From assembly GCF_964340395.1 (NCBI RefSeq), contig NC_135570.1, positions 14,062,822-14,125,321 on the forward strand: a stretch of 62,500 bases of DNA. The letters run 5' to 3'. Source of the DNA: Glandiceps talaboti. Its lineage: Eukaryota; Hemichordata; Enteropneusta; Spengelidae. Under the pieces are notes generated by a model. That model saw only the letters and a list, made by a program, of their open reading frames with translations. It was not told the origin of the DNA and made no database searches. Positions 36,451-56,926 of this stretch are shown here, piece by piece. Each line of letters starts with the position of its first letter. Within the stretch, counting starts at the first letter, position 1. The position numbers were made by a program, and so were the translations under genes.

Positions 36451-37059
36451 TACATAGTACGTACATATGTACATGCACACAAACGGACACATATTATGCC
36501 CATAACACATCTTAACTGCACTACAGTTTTGCTATAATTCAGCCAAAAAAATCAATAAACTTTAGCTCTTAATTTTAACTGACTGTGTATGTGCATACCT
36601 AGCAGACTAATTGTTCGCTGGTTGTTCAGATGAATGTTTATAGATGTATGTTTTGACGCAGAGAATTGGCAATTGTTTGGCTTGCTGTATGAAGGACTGT
36701 AGATGATGGATAGTTGTTGAATGAATGGGCAGGTGGGTGTATGATGAATGGCAACATAAAATTATATGACTCACCATGTTGATATTTTGCTCTGATTTCA
36801 ATGAAAAATTATTAATAAAGATTTGAAAACAGTCCTGTTTAATGTGAATATATGAAAGTTGTCTAAAAAAATAGACATTTATTTGAAATGGTCACTAAAC
36901 ACTCACTCTACTGGAATGTGATGTTTCTAGCTTTGCAGTATAGTTTGTAAAGATGGGGACAGCATACACTGTACATACTTGCACAATTCTTCATCACTCT
37001 AAATTACACCTTTATAGACAGATTGATTGTGATAAAAATATTGCTAGTCTATATAACTA
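36451..37059. other. Non-coding sequence before the 32-bp minisatellite
   Basis: No gene recognised; the right part grades into diverged minisatellite units. Confidence 0.45.
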
Positions 37060-40000
37060 TGAAATAAAAATATTGTTTGCTGATGATATACAAACATTGT
37101 TGGTCTATATTTCAATGGCATAAAAATATTGTTGGTCTATCTATCACTGACACATCTATCAATGACAAATATATTCCTGGTCTATCAATGACAAAAACAT
37201 TGCTGGTCTATCTATCAATGACATACAGACATTGCTGGTCTATCTATCAATAACATACAGACATTGCTGGTCTATCTATCAATGACACACAGACATTGCT
37301 GGTCTATCTATCAATAACATACAGACATTGCTGGTCTATCTATCAATGACGTACAGACATTGCTGGTCTATCTATCAATAACATACAGACATTGCTGGTC
37401 TATCTATCAATGACACACAGACATTGCTGGTCTATCTATCAATAACATACAGACATTGCTGGTCTATCTATCAATGACGTACAGACATTGGTGGTCTATC
37501 TATCAATGACATACAGACATTGCTGGTCTATCTATCAATGACATACAGACATTGCTGGTCTATCTATCAATGGCATACAGACATTGGTGGTCTATCTATC
37601 AATGACATACAGACATTGCTGGTCTATCTATCAATGACATACAGACATTGCTGGTCCATCTATCAATGGCATACAGACATTGCTGGTCTATCTATCAATG
37701 ACATACAGACATTGCTGGTCCATCTATCAATGACATACAGACATTACTGGTCTATGTATCAATGACATATAGACATTGCTGGTCTATCTATCAATGACAT
37801 ACAGACATTGCTGGTCTATCTATCAATGACATACAGACATTGCTGGTCTATCTATCAATGACATACAAACATTGCTGGTCTATCTATCAATGACATACAG
37901 ACATTGGTGGTCTATGTATCAATTACATACATACATTGCTGGTCTATCTATCAATGACATACAGACATTGATGGTCTATCTATTAATGACATACAGACAT
38001 TGCTGGTCTATCTATCAATGACATACATACATTGTTGGTCTATCTATCAATCACATACAGACATTGCTGGTCTATCTATCAATGGCATACAGACATTGCT
38101 GGTCCATCTATCAATGACATACAAACATTGCTGGTCCATCTATCAATGACATACAAACATTGCTGGTCTATCTATCAATGACATACAGACATTGCTGGTC
38201 TATCTATCAATGACATACAGACATTACTGGTCTATCTATCAATGACGTACCTACTTTGCTGGTCTATCTATCAATGACATATAGACATTGCTGGTCCATC
38301 TATCAATGGCATACAGACATTGGTGGTCTATCTATCAATGACGTACAGACATTGCTGGTCTATCTATCAATGACGTACAAACATTGCTGGTCTATCTATC
38401 AATGACATACAGACATTGCTGGTCTATCTATCAATGACGTACCTACTTTGCTGGTCTATCTATCAATGACATACAGACATTGCTGGTCTATCTATCAATG
38501 GCATACAGACATTGCTGGTCTATCTATCAATGACATACAGACATTGCTGGTCCATCTATCAATGACATACAGACATTGGTGGTCCATCTATCAATGACAT
38601 ACAGACATTGCTGGTCTATCTATCAATGACATACAGACATTGCTTGTCTATCAATGGCATACAGACATTGCTGGTCTATCTATCAATGGCATTGAAATTG
38701 CTGGTCTATCTATCAATGGCATACAGACATTGCTGGTCTATCTATCAATGACATACAGCCATTGCTGGTCTATCTATCAATGGCATACAGACATTGCTGG
38801 TCTATCTATCAATGGCATTGAAATTGCTGGTCTATCTATCAATGGCATACAGACATTGCTGGTCTATCTATCAATGACATACAGACATTGCTGGTCTATC
38901 TATCAATGACATACAGACATTGCTGGTCTATCAATGACATACAGACACTGCTGGTCTATCTATCAATGGCATACAGACATTGCTGGTCTATCTATCAATG
39001 ACACACAAACATTGCTGGTCTATCTATCAATGACATACAGACATTACTGGTCTATCTATCAATGGCATTGAAATTGCTGGTCTATCTATCAATGGCATAC
39101 AGACATTGCTGGTCTATCTATCAATGACATATAGACATTGCTGGTCCATCTATCAATGACATACAGACATTGCTGGTCTATCTATCAATGACATATAGAC
39201 ATTGCTGGTCCATCTATCAATGACATACAGCCATTGCTGGTCTATCTATCAATGGCATACAGACATTACTGGTCTATCTATCAATGGCATTGAAATTGCT
39301 GGTCTATCTATCAATGGCATACAGACATTGCTGGTCTATCTATCAATGACATACAGACATTGGTGGTCTATCTATCAATGACATACAGACATTGCTGGTC
39401 TATCTATCAATGACATATAGACATTGCTGGTCTATCTATCAATGGCATACAGACATTGCTGGTCTATCTATCAATGACATACAGACATTGCTGGTCTATC
39501 TATCAATGGCATTGAAATTGCTGGTCTATCTATCAATGGCATACAGACATTGCTGGTCTATCTATCAATGGCATTGAAATTGCTGGTCTATCTATCAATG
39601 GCATACAGACATTGCTGGTCTATCTATCAATGACATATAGACATTGCTGGTCCATCTATCAATGACATACAGACATTGGTGGTCTATCTATCAATGACAT
39701 ACAGACATTGCTGGTCTGTCTATCAATGACATACAGACATTGCTGGTCCCTCTATCAATGGCATACAGACATTGCCGGTCTATGTATCAATGACATATAG
39801 ACATTGCTGGTCCATCTATCAATGACATACAGACATTGCTAGTCTATCTATCAATGACGTACAGACATTGCTGGTCTATCTATCAATGGCACACAGACAT
39901 TGCTGGTCTATCTATCAATGACATACAGACATTGCTGGTCTATCTATCAATGACATACAGACATTGCTGGTCTATCTATCAATAACATACAGACATTGCT

Positions 40001-41697
40001 GGTCTATCTATCAATGACATACAGACATTGCTGGTCTATCTATCAATGACACACAGACATTGCTGGTCTATCTATCAATGACACACAGACATTGGTGGTC
40101 TATCTATCAATGACACACAGACATTGCTGGTCTATCTATCAATGACACACAGACATTGCTGGTCCATCTATCAATGACATACAGACATTGCTAGTCAGTC
40201 TATCAATGACATACAGCCATTGCTGGTCCATCTATCAATGACATACATACATTGCTGGTCTATCTATCAATGACATACAGACATTGCTGGTCTATCAATG
40301 ACATACAGACATTGCTGGTCTATCAATGACATACAGACATTGCTGGTCTATCTATCAATGACATATAGACATTGCTGGTCTATCTATCAATGACATGCAG
40401 ACATTGCTGGTCTATCAATGACATACAGACATTGCTGGTCTATCAATGACATACAGACATTGCTGGTCTATCTATCAATGACATACAGACATTGCTGGTC
40501 TATCTATCAATGACATACAGACATTGCTGGTCTATCTATCAATGACATACAAACATTGCTGGTCTATCTATCAATGACATACAAACATTGCTGGTCTATC
40601 TATCAATGGCATACAGACATTGGTGGTCTATCTATCAATGACATACAGACATTGCTGGTTTATCTATCAATGACATATAGACATTGCTGGTCTATCTATC
40701 AATGGCATACAGACATTGCTGGTCTATCAATCAATGACATACAGACATTGCTGGTCTATCTATCAATGACATACAAACATTGCTGGTCTATCTATCAATG
40801 ACATACAGACATTGGTGGTCTATCTATCAATGACATACAGACATTGCTGGTCTATCTATCAATGACATACAAACATTGCTGGTCTATGTATCAATGACAT
40901 ACAGACATTGCTGGTCCATCTATCAATGACATACAGACATTGGTGGTCTATCTATCAATGACATACAGACATTGGTGGTCTGTCTATCAATGACGTACAG
41001 ACATTGCTGGTCTATCTATCAATGACGTACAAACATTGCTGGTCTATCTATCAATGACATACAAACATTGCTGGTCTATCTATCAATGACATACAGACAT
41101 TGCTGGTCTATCTATCAATGACGTACAGACATTGCTGGTCTATCTATCAATGACATACAAACATTGCTGGTCTATCTATCAATGACGTACAGACATTGCT
41201 GGTCTATCTATCAATGACGTACAGACATTGCTGGTCTATCTATCAATGACGTACAAACATTGCTGGTCTATCTATCAATGACATACAAACATTGCTGGTC
41301 TATCTATCAATGACATACAGACATTGCTGGTCTATCTATCAATGACGTACAGACATTGCTGGTCTATCTATCAATGACATACAAACATTGCTGGTCTATC
41401 TATCAATGACGTACAGACATTGCTGGTCTATCTATCAATGACGTACAAACATTGCTGGTCTATCTATCAATGACATACAAACATTGCTGGTCTATCTATC
41501 AATGACATACAGACATTGCTGGTCTATGTATCAATAACATACAGACATTGCTGGTCTATCTATCAATGACATACAAACATTGCTGGTCTATCTATCAATG
41601 ACATACAGACATTGCTGGTCTATCTATCAATGACATACAGACATTGTTAGTCCATCTATCAATGACATACAGACATTGCTGGTCTATCTATCAATTG
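37060..41697. repeat. 32-bp minisatellite, roughly 140 copies
   Basis: The unit is ACATACAGACATTGCT joined to GGTCTATCTATCAATG. Units are separated by 32 bp almost throughout, with point variants (GCATAC, ACGTAC, GGTGG, CCATC) and two length variants: a GCATTGAAATTGCTGG form and a form lacking one TATC copy. The left edge (37060-37200) is strongly diverged, while the centre and right are nearly uniform. There are no unique spacers, so it is not CRISPR-like. Short Met-starting frames of 60-90 residues are produced because 32 bp shifts frame each unit; the TCAATGACAT variant puts TGA in one frame. Confidence 0.95.
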
Positions 41698-42617
41698 CAT
41701 GTACAACTGGGCTACATACTTCCAGCATGCAAGCACTGCTGTTTAAACCTTTAAATATATTATTTTTTCTATATAATAATGCACATGTATATATGGTATT
41801 ACCATGTCATGGTCTTTAGATGTCATCTTGAAGATCGACAGCCTAATTTACAGTTAAATTTTCATTTAGGTGAATCACAGAAACTTCTGGGAATTCCATG
41901 AAAAAACAAATGATGGTACATCAAATACTGTGATACCATTCGATGGAATGCCCTTTATTATGATAGGGAAGCTAACTTTAGATTGTCATCAGGGTCCAAA
42001 CAGAAAGGAAAAGAGAGTGAGAACAAGTCAACAGGTAGGCATTTAGGAGAACCACCAAATATTCTTTTCAATGGATATTTTTGACCATGGTTAATTATTT
42101 GTGAAGTGTACATTTATTTAAATGCCAATTCGACCTCTTTAGTATTTATTCTTGACTACAAAAGAAATAGGTGGCTATGCTACCTTTTGTTCCCATTTCA
42201 ATAACTTGTTATTGTACTGACAATGACATCATAACATGATATTGTACACGTTAACTATTAACAGTTATATCCTCATAGAGGTTCTGTATATATTTTATCA
42301 ACAATCATATTATATTGAGTCTGAAAATGTCATTGTAAAGGTACCTTACAAAATAATGTTCATAGTAAACTGTTCATTAATGATATATTCAGTTATACTT
42401 ACAACTAATGTCAACTAAATAATGAAATGACAACTTTTACATATATACATGCTGTACAAGAAATTAAAGTTAGCAACAACTTTTGTTCTTATCTCTGTTG
42501 AAGAATGTAGCTGACCATGACTTTCAAAAAAAGAAGTTTTTGGTTCAGTCAACTAAAAAAGTTGGATGTCCAGCAAAGGTCACCATGCGACATATTGTTA
42601 AATTCCCATAACATAAG

Positions 42618-43899
42618 GTAAAAGTTACATTACATAGAAAAAAACCTGCAATCAAGTCAACACCAATAATTATATTATTTCAAAATTACAATCAATTTCA
42701 CTTGTAAAGACATTGTTATAAGATCATCATTGTATTAGTGGTGGTTAATATATTAAGAAGAAATTATAAATGACTTCACTTCCAGTCTCAAACATAAAAA
42801 ATCCTGAAAATAGTGAGAACAAAATTTATTATTTGCCCTTTTCCCTGTGCTATTATATACCTGAACACACATCAATTACCAGTATGTATTTTATATCCAT
42901 TACAAGATGCATATAGGTACTTGATTCCAATGAGTTGTTCATATGATAGTTTACTCCCAGTTGGCAAACTAAGATTTTGGATAATATGTCATAGTAATTC
43001 AGATTGTGCTGAATGCTGAATTTGTACCATCATAGTGTTTCAGTTTGTTTGCTAGGATAGACAAACTTCCTTCTTATTTTTGATGTACTTGGTGGAACTC
43101 TTTGTTTGTGTACGAAATTTTTGTATACAAACCTTCCCTTTGACTTTGGTGGTACTAATTGAGCCATTTACGTATTATTATTTATTTACTTTCAGAGATA
43201 AAGTCAAATTATTGAATCTGTTAGATGACCTACATGTATCAAATATGGATATGGTAGTCAAGATGTGTTACACATTTCAGCAGTGCCATAGTAGAGTGTC
43301 ATTTTAAACAATACTTTTAAAATAATACAGAAGATCTTGGAGAATTTCATTACCTCGCCAGTCAGGTGGTATTTATGATCTTCGTCGTGTGGTAAAGTAA
43401 TATGTATGGCTGTTTCATGTTCTGGAATAATGCTTATTTCTTGTTTTAATGTCCTTGAAACCATACTCTTATGCCATGTTTTGTTAGAAGGTATCTAAAT
43501 AAATGATTAATAGTCATTCATTAATAACTATCATTGTCTTATCTAACAAAGTGCGTGGAAAGTGATTTGTCAATTTTTTTTTTACAAATATGAGGTTATT
43601 ACCTGGTATAACATCTTTGTTCATTGTATGAATATTTTCCTCAAAATCTACTTGTTTTAAAAAATCCAAATTGTTGTGGCCATATGCAATATTTTAATCA
43701 GAGAAGTATTTTCTGATTATGTTTACCGAAAAACATCGTAACATTTAACATTCCGTATCAGAAGTAATATTTTATGTTAAACATCATCAATAATTGAACT
43801 GGGCATAGCCTTATAACTTATAAGGTTATACATTGCATTATAATATACCTAGTGATATTGCTGTGCAATGATTCGCTAGAATCAGTCACGTGATAGGAA
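42618..43899. other. Intronic AT-rich sequence of the CaRF-like remnant
   Basis: Several short frames (42813-43019, 43080-43307) lack recognisable motifs. The piece following CTTTCAG at 43195 (DKVKLLNLLDDLHVSNMDMV) could be an exon but does not resemble this family. Confidence 0.35.
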
Positions 43900-44043
43900 A
43901 ATAGAATGACTATTTCCCTAGGGAAATAGTTCCATCAACTTTTACATGGTCACGTGACCACCGCGCGTTCACAGCAGGTCAAAATGGCGGCTTCTGACGA
44001 TGTCGTCTGCCACCGCGAGTTCACAGCATGAGGTATATTATAA

Positions 44044-44242
44044 AACACATATTGCCTGGCCTATATTCGGGCTATAGCACCCGTTCATTACCGCCTCGTG
44101 ACTGTGAGTTACCAGAATCACATGCTATTTCCCTCGGCCTTTGGCCTTTGGCCTCGGGAAATAGCATGTGATTCTGGTAACTCACAGTCCCTCGGGTGTA
44201 ATAAACGGGTGCTATAGCCCTCATGGCCAGGCAATATGTGTT
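44044..44242. mobile_element. Hairpin element of about 199 bp in the CaRF-like intron
   Basis: Left arm ACACATATTGCCTGGCC ... GGGCTATAGCACCCGTT ... GTGAGTTACCAGAATCACAT GCTATTTCCC pairs with the right arm GGGAAATAGCATGTGATTCT ... GGGTGCTATAGCCC ... GGCCAGGCAATATGTGT. The loop is about 24 bp (CGGCCTTTGG repeats). A smaller palindrome, CTATTTCCCTAGGGAAATAG, lies just upstream at about 43911-43930. Confidence 0.9.
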
Positions 44243-45389
44243 CACTATATCACCTCTCTATTCATTTTATCGCCTTGTGCGCCATTTCTGGACAATGACA
44301 GCCATGAGACATTGTAGAAATGGCATAAATGGTGTAACGACAAATGAAGCGGTGGTATCAGGTAATAATTGATATATCATATTCTTGTTTTCAATGGAGT
44401 AATTAAGTGTTGATGGAGTAGTGGTCTACACATTATGGTACTGATCAAAATCAACTCTGTACTTTTTCTATATTGAGCAAAATTACTATATTTGATATGT
44501 AATACAAACATAAAATCAAACTTTTTGTAGATGGAAATTCTGTTGTAAATATATTTATGCTACAAAAGATGAGCATCTGAATATTCAATACAGTGGTATG
44601 ACATGACATGATATATGACATGACAAAATCCATTATTTTTCATAGAATGCAGAAATTGCACTGCCAACCGATGTTAGAGTCATCGACAAGATTTTCAGCC
44701 TAGTACATGAGGGTGTTACGAGGGTTTCTGAAATGAAACGCCACATCAATCATTCTGTCAAAACTGACATATTTAAGGAGGAAACGTCGCCCAAGACCAG
44801 CAATAGACGTTTCTTCCCTACAACTAGTCATATCCATAACCATATTTATAAAACTCGGATGAAGGATGTTAAATCAAAGATCGATGCAGAAAACCTTGCT
44901 GAGAAGATAGATGAATGGAAGTTAATCAACACTGACGACAATTATTTTTATCGCAAAGGCACTAACTCAGAGTCCAATGATGACGACACAAATAAAATAG
45001 ATGACGAAGTCACACTACGTGGTACTGATGGGCTTCTATTCATACATCAAACCAAATGGCAGAGGGAATTGCTGAAAAAGTATGGAAATGAAATTGTACT
45101 TTTGGATGCTACATACAAGACAACAAAATATGCTCTTCCACTTTTCTTTTTAAGTACAAAGACAAACGTCAATTATTCGATTGTTGGATCCTTTGTACTA
45201 GAATATGAAGATTCAAAATCTATCAGTGAAGCATTGAATACAATAAAATCCTGGAATTCTGAATGGAACCCAATGCATTTCATGGTTGATTTTTCTGATG
45301 CAGAAATAAATGCATTGGAAAATGTTTTTCCTGGTAAGTAAAGGAATTGCATTTTTACCTCCCATGCGAGAGCGTTATGTTATGCTTCC

Positions 45390-45520
45390 GCCTCAGTGTG
45401 TAGGTGTGTGTGTTTGTCTGTCTGTGACCCTGTGGTCAGTATATCTAGAACACTAGTGCATCAATAATAACTCTAGTGAAACTTGGTACACAGTTTCCTT
45501 ATGGTAACAACAATAGCTGA
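45390..45520. repeat. Short dispersed repeat with GTGT/TCTG head
   Basis: GTGTGTGTTTGTCTGTCTGT followed by TATCTAGAACACTAGTGCAT and GAAACTTGGTACACAG. The arrangement resembles the outer end of the dispersed repeat at 47770-47870 (TCTGTCTGTGGAGTCCGACA then ATATCTCAAAACTACTG). The relationship is tentative. Confidence 0.4.
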
Positions 45521-45893
45521 TTAAATTTTGGTAAACATCCTATGAATAGTAATGAATAATTTGGCAAATTAAGGATTTTCAGTCATTAGACGGTATCTAC
45601 AGAGTGCAAGCTTCTATATAATTTTTTATAATGCCTCATTTAGAAAATAAAAAATTGAAATATTTACAGTGGTAACGGAAGTGAAACTTTTATCCAATCA
45701 AATTGCGTATATTTTTGACTTTATACCGAGTGACTTAATATCAGCAAGGCAACGTGAACGTAAACAATAGAACTAAGTATTCAGTTCACATAGAGCGAAA
45801 CGTGTCGACATAAGTTTATACTTATACTGCACAATAACGTGATTTATCTAATCGTATACTTGAGACTTCACTTGGGAACAAATATCGTACACC

Positions 45894-46231
45894 ATGGCAA
45901 CATTAACCAAAGTTTACTTGCCGACTAATACAGTTGTTCGTGTCGAAGAACGCGTACTAAAACGTAAAGGTATGTGTGAAGGAAGCCATATATTGTAGAC
46001 TCAAGTTCATTAAGAATGGCGTTTTCAAATTCAACAGAATTCTTGTTTTATGTTACGTTTCCAAATTTTCTATTCATCTTAGCCTTATAAATGGAACGTT
46101 AACAAATGATATGATTTTTCATTTTCTTTCCAGTGAGGTATGTAGGCCCGTACGGGGCGGAACTGAGAAGAGTCGCCATTCGACATCTTGTTCAAAGTCA
46201 GCTTTTCGGTATTAATGGCACTAAATTTTAG
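45894..46231 (+). CDS. Possible two-exon gene for a 57-aa basic protein
   Basis: Exon 1, 45894-45969, starts at ACCATGG (good Kozak context) and encodes MATLTKVYLPTNTVVRVEER then VLKRK. It ends in G before GTATGT (phase 1). Exon 2, 46134-46231, follows TTTTCTTTCCAG and gives VRYVGPYGAELRRVAIRHL, then VQSQLFGINGTKF and TAG. The join keeps frame, the polypyrimidine tract is strong, and AATAAA lies about 100 bp past the stop. The product is short and basic, with no signal peptide, membrane segment or family I recognise. It could be a real small gene, the 5' end of a longer gene with a different splice, or chance. There is no codon-use or conservation evidence. Confidence 0.4.
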
Positions 46232-46334
46232 TTGATCCGCGATACCTGTACAGGGCAAACATTGGTTAGTATTTTTTTAGGAGTGGATATGGAAATATGG
46301 TAATTGTTAAAATAGTTTTGATGCATAAATTGTG

Positions 46335-46340
46335 AATAAA
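46335..46340 (+). terminator. Candidate polyadenylation signal for the small two-exon gene
   Basis: AATAAA about 104 bp after the TAG at 46229-46231. Confidence 0.3.
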
Positions 46341-47039
46341 AGTCACAAATCTTGAATCTTGATGGAATTTTCGAACATGCAAACAGAATTATACGTGTCT
46401 CGTGCTAATATCGTTCAAACATGAAACCACAAAACAATAAATATTTAGTACAAATTTATTAACCTTTATAAATGTTATTAATTCTGTTTATTTTAATTAT
46501 AAACTTAACTTATCTATGAACGTTTATACGTAAAAAGTAACTTTATTTTTTCTAGACATCTTGTCAAGATTTTCAAATCAAGAGAATTCTAGTTATTGCC
46601 GTGTTTCAAAACAATATACTTTTGCTCTAAATACTAGCCTCAACTATTTAACCCGAGACTTGTTAATATTTTCTAGTCTCTCGCTAATTTATCACAAATA
46701 TTTATTTTATTTACTTATTTATTTATTTGTCTGTGTTTGTTTGTTGTGTGTTTATTTATTTGTCTGTCTGTTTGTTTGTTTATTGTGTTTATTGTCTGTT
46801 TGTTTTTTACTTATTATTTGTTTCTTTATAAACTTATTTATTTATTACATTTTATTTATTCATCTTGGGTGGTTAATTATTGTTTAAGAACATGAACTTA
46901 ATAGTTTAGTACAGACAGAACTATAATTTAAAAGACGCCATCGTCATCACCAGAGGGCGTCATTTGTATTTGAAATAGAAACATACTGAGAACAGAGATC
47001 AAGTTCACCGAGAGAAGTGACGTAAAATAACGACCAGAA
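46341..47039. other. AT-rich sequence with (TTTA/TTTG)n
   Basis: TTTATTTG-type simple repeats at 46695-46865; no gene. The 108-residue hydrophobic frame (46561-46887) is a translation of this T-rich repeat. Confidence 0.6.
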
Positions 47040-47726
47040 TGTGACGTTTCAGGGTTTCATCCTGTAGTCGTACCATGACGTCAGAACATGCAGAGCGGAG
47101 AGGTGTATCCTATCGTCATTTCACAGTGACGTCAGAATAGACAGTGGAGACGTGCATCTCATCACAGTGACGTCAGAACACTGTCAACATGTGAACATAG
47201 ACTCTTCCTTTTAGACTTAAAGTCCACCTTTGACTGAAATTGTCTCGTTTTGAAAACAGTGAAGAATGTATATATTTTTATGAATATCTTTAAAGAACAA
47301 TTTCTCTTTTTATGAATTATTTTATACTTCTATTCACGCGAAGATTTTTAATGTTGTTGATTGTCTTGAAATTCAAATGTAAAATGAAAAAGTTTATACA
47401 TATTGCATATCTTTTTGAATATATGGTTGGTTTGGACTTTCTTGTATTTTTGTGTTCATTTTGGGATGATTTGACATGATGAAAGAAATGTGGGTGTGTG
47501 CGCGCTTGTGTGTGTTTGTGTTTTTAAGTGTGTGTCTGTGTCCGTCCGTCTGTCTGTCTGTCCGTCCGTTCGTCCGTACGTACGTATGTATGTATGTATG
47601 TATGTATGTATGTATGTATGTATGTATGTATGTATGCATGCATGCATGCATGCATGTATGCATGTATGCATGTATGTATGTATGTATGTATGTATGTATG
47701 TCTCTCTGCCTGCCTGCCTGTCTGCC

Positions 47727-47789
<63 letters not shown>

Positions 47790-47812
47790 GGAGTCCGACA
47801 CAATATCTCAAA
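47040..47812 (-). repeat. Dispersed repeat, copy 2 (inverted relative to 675-1745)
   Basis: Read on the minus strand it starts at TGTCGGACTCCACAGACAGA and runs through (CAGA)n, (ACAT)n, (ACGT)n and (GACA)n. It then passes CCAAACCAACCATATATTCA and TTTTCAAAACGAGACAATTT, and ends in three TGACGTCA sites. The order matches copy 1. The microsatellite part differs in composition and length, while the unique parts align well. Confidence 0.8.
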
Positions 47813-55274
<7,462 letters not shown>

Positions 55275-55432
55275 TACCACTTGCCTTGAAGGCTTTTTTT
55301 TTGGAAATTTCTCTTGCGCAATTAAAAAAAATATTTTGACATCGTGTGAAATGTTTGTGATAAGTCAAGAAGAAGAAGCTGTGTGATCGCAGTGTCAATT
55401 TAAAAAAACAACAACCGAAAATTGTCCACAAT

Positions 55433-55438
55433 AATAAA
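55433..55438 (+). terminator. Candidate polyadenylation signal for the sulfotransferase gene
   Basis: AATAAA 159 bp past the TGA at 55272-55274. Confidence 0.5.
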
Positions 55439-55809
55439 GTTGAGGGCGTAGTTCGGCTAAGGATTTGACTTCAGGTATGAGGAACTTACCTGGGACAGCT
55501 ATAGAAAAAGTTGTCCCCGAACAAATGAATGTTGAGTCCATGTAATGACTCCACTGATATGGGGAGACTAAAGTGAGATCCAGGGATTGAATTTTGTGTT
55601 GAAGATAAATTAAATTATCGTCTCCTGACAGTAATGATATTTCTGGCATAGTAGTTATGACAACGTTTCAAATAAAGTTTATATTCTCATAATACAATTA
55701 AACACATTTACAATTCAACCATATCTACATTGGTCAGCAGTCTTACTCGTTTGATCGTTTTTAGTGTGTTTGTTAATAATAAATCAATTTAGAACCAACT
55801 AAACTCTAA
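55439..55809. other. 3' flank of the sulfotransferase gene
   Basis: No gene or repeat recognised before the inverted 945-bp-unit copy. Confidence 0.4.
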
Positions 55810-56395
55810 TGAAATTAGAATTGCTATTGGGCCTAGGTGTTATTAGGGGGATCACAAGCTCGGTAATCGTCCCTGGTAGTTTGCAAGGCTATCTTTTGTT
55901 CTAACATACGCCGAAGGTTACCGAGAATTCCGTGATTTGCTCTTCGGGAACGATCGGTCTTTGCTTGCCACAGCAACACCGATGATTCCCGAAGCTCTGA
56001 GAAGAGCAAATCACGGAATTCTCGGTAACGTTCGGCCTTTGTTTGAACAAAAGAAACCTTTTTAAACTACTAAAGATGATTACCGAGCCTGCAATGCCCC
56101 TATTAACACTCCGAAACCATACCCGTCAATGTTTTGCTTATCTCTTGCCTGTGGTGTTATCTGATACCCGAAATTTTGTGTTTCATCGCCTCACGAATAA
56201 AGTTTTTGACAAATTTTTAAAGACTCCACAGGATTAGAGATGATGTGTGACAGTGAGGGCGCCTCACTCATCCTATTTCAATATTTCAGATCGGCATCTA
56301 GTTGGGACTGTTTGTAGGGTAAAAACGTCGGACTTATTACGTAAGAGATGAAAAATGTCAGTTTCTTTGTATTGTCAACAGCAACAGGTGTCCAT
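55810..56395 (-). mobile_element. Solitary inverted copy of the 945-bp fold-back unit (partial)
   Basis: On the minus strand it runs from CCATGGACACCTGTTGCTGT to TAGGCCTAATAGCAATTC, spanning the unit junction used to phase the array at 2.2-7.1 kb. It keeps the fold-back centre (GCTTGCCACAGCAACACC loop). A single dispersed copy shows that the family is mobile and not only a satellite. Confidence 0.85.
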
Positions 56396-56926
56396 GGATA
56401 GTGCCGTAAAAGAGGCTGTGGTTTACGACGATGTCTTAACGTCCAAACACACGTGACACAGTTTCAAGAAATGCTGTTAATCATACTTTATTCTTTCCTA
56501 TTCTCAAAATGAAACTACATATCTCGTATAAGGTATTCAAAAATGTGAAACTCATCAAATTTTTTTTGTGTGTGTTTGATTTTAATCACTATTTAGAAAG
56601 ATGTAACATCATTCCGCTGCACATCATTCTGCAAAAAAAGGGAAAGACAAGTAGAATTAAAATTGAAGTTATTATTAAAATATGAACCGGTCGCCATTTG
56701 TGAGTTAACATATTAGAAGGCATTGTAAATTCAAACACAGCAGTTTGTAAACACACCAGGCCCAAGGACTGTTTGGTTTACTAACTTCCGGGTACTTTTC
56801 TATTTTTTATCCAAAGTTGATTGGAACCGTAAAACTGTCGTAAAATACAGATGCAATAAACCCATTGGTATTTTTACAAGTATGCAGTACATCAAGGTGT
56901 AATAAAACATATTATTTACAGCCACA
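56396..56926. other. Non-coding sequence
   Basis: Begins AGTGCCGTAAAAGAGG ... TTTACGACGATGT, which resembles 53028-53075 in sulfotransferase intron 4 (AGTGCCGTAAAGAGG ... TTTACGACAATGT). This may be a shared short repeat; otherwise nothing was recognised. Confidence 0.35.

Larger units (their letters stand above)
41870..45333 (+). pseudogene. CaRF/MULE-like gene remnant, three exons recognised
   Basis: Exon 41870-42034 encodes FDGMPFIMIGKLTLDCHQGPNR. Exon 42504-42617 encodes KFLVQSTKKVGCPAKVTM then RHIVKFP. Exon 44646-45333 encodes RRFFPTTSHIHNHIYKTRMK, then WQRELLKKYGNEIVLLDATY, KTTKYALPLFFLSTKTN and MVDFSDAEINALENVFPG. This is the layout of calcium-responsive-transcription-factor-like (ALS2CR8) proteins, whose later part is a MULE-type transposase fold. 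The two Asp positions LLDAT and MVDFS are present; the third acidic residue would lie in a missing downstream exon. Exon 2 has an in-frame TAA at 42609-42611 just before HK and its GTAAAA donor. The linking region before RRFFPT and all 3' exons were not found. It is probably a dead or partial copy. Confidence 0.75.

Noticed and set aside
37060-41697. Regular 32-bp repeats considered as a CRISPR array or a repeat protein
   Set aside because: Repeats are directly abutting with no unique spacers, the host is an animal, and 32 bp is not a multiple of three, so frames are not maintained.
43080-43307. Possible extra CaRF-like exon after CTTTCAG at 43195
   Set aside because: The peptide does not resemble the missing family region and ends in an early stop.
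46561-46887. 108-residue hydrophobic frame resembling a membrane protein
   Set aside because: Arises from TTTA/TTTG simple repeats, which encode Leu/Phe/Tyr in every frame.
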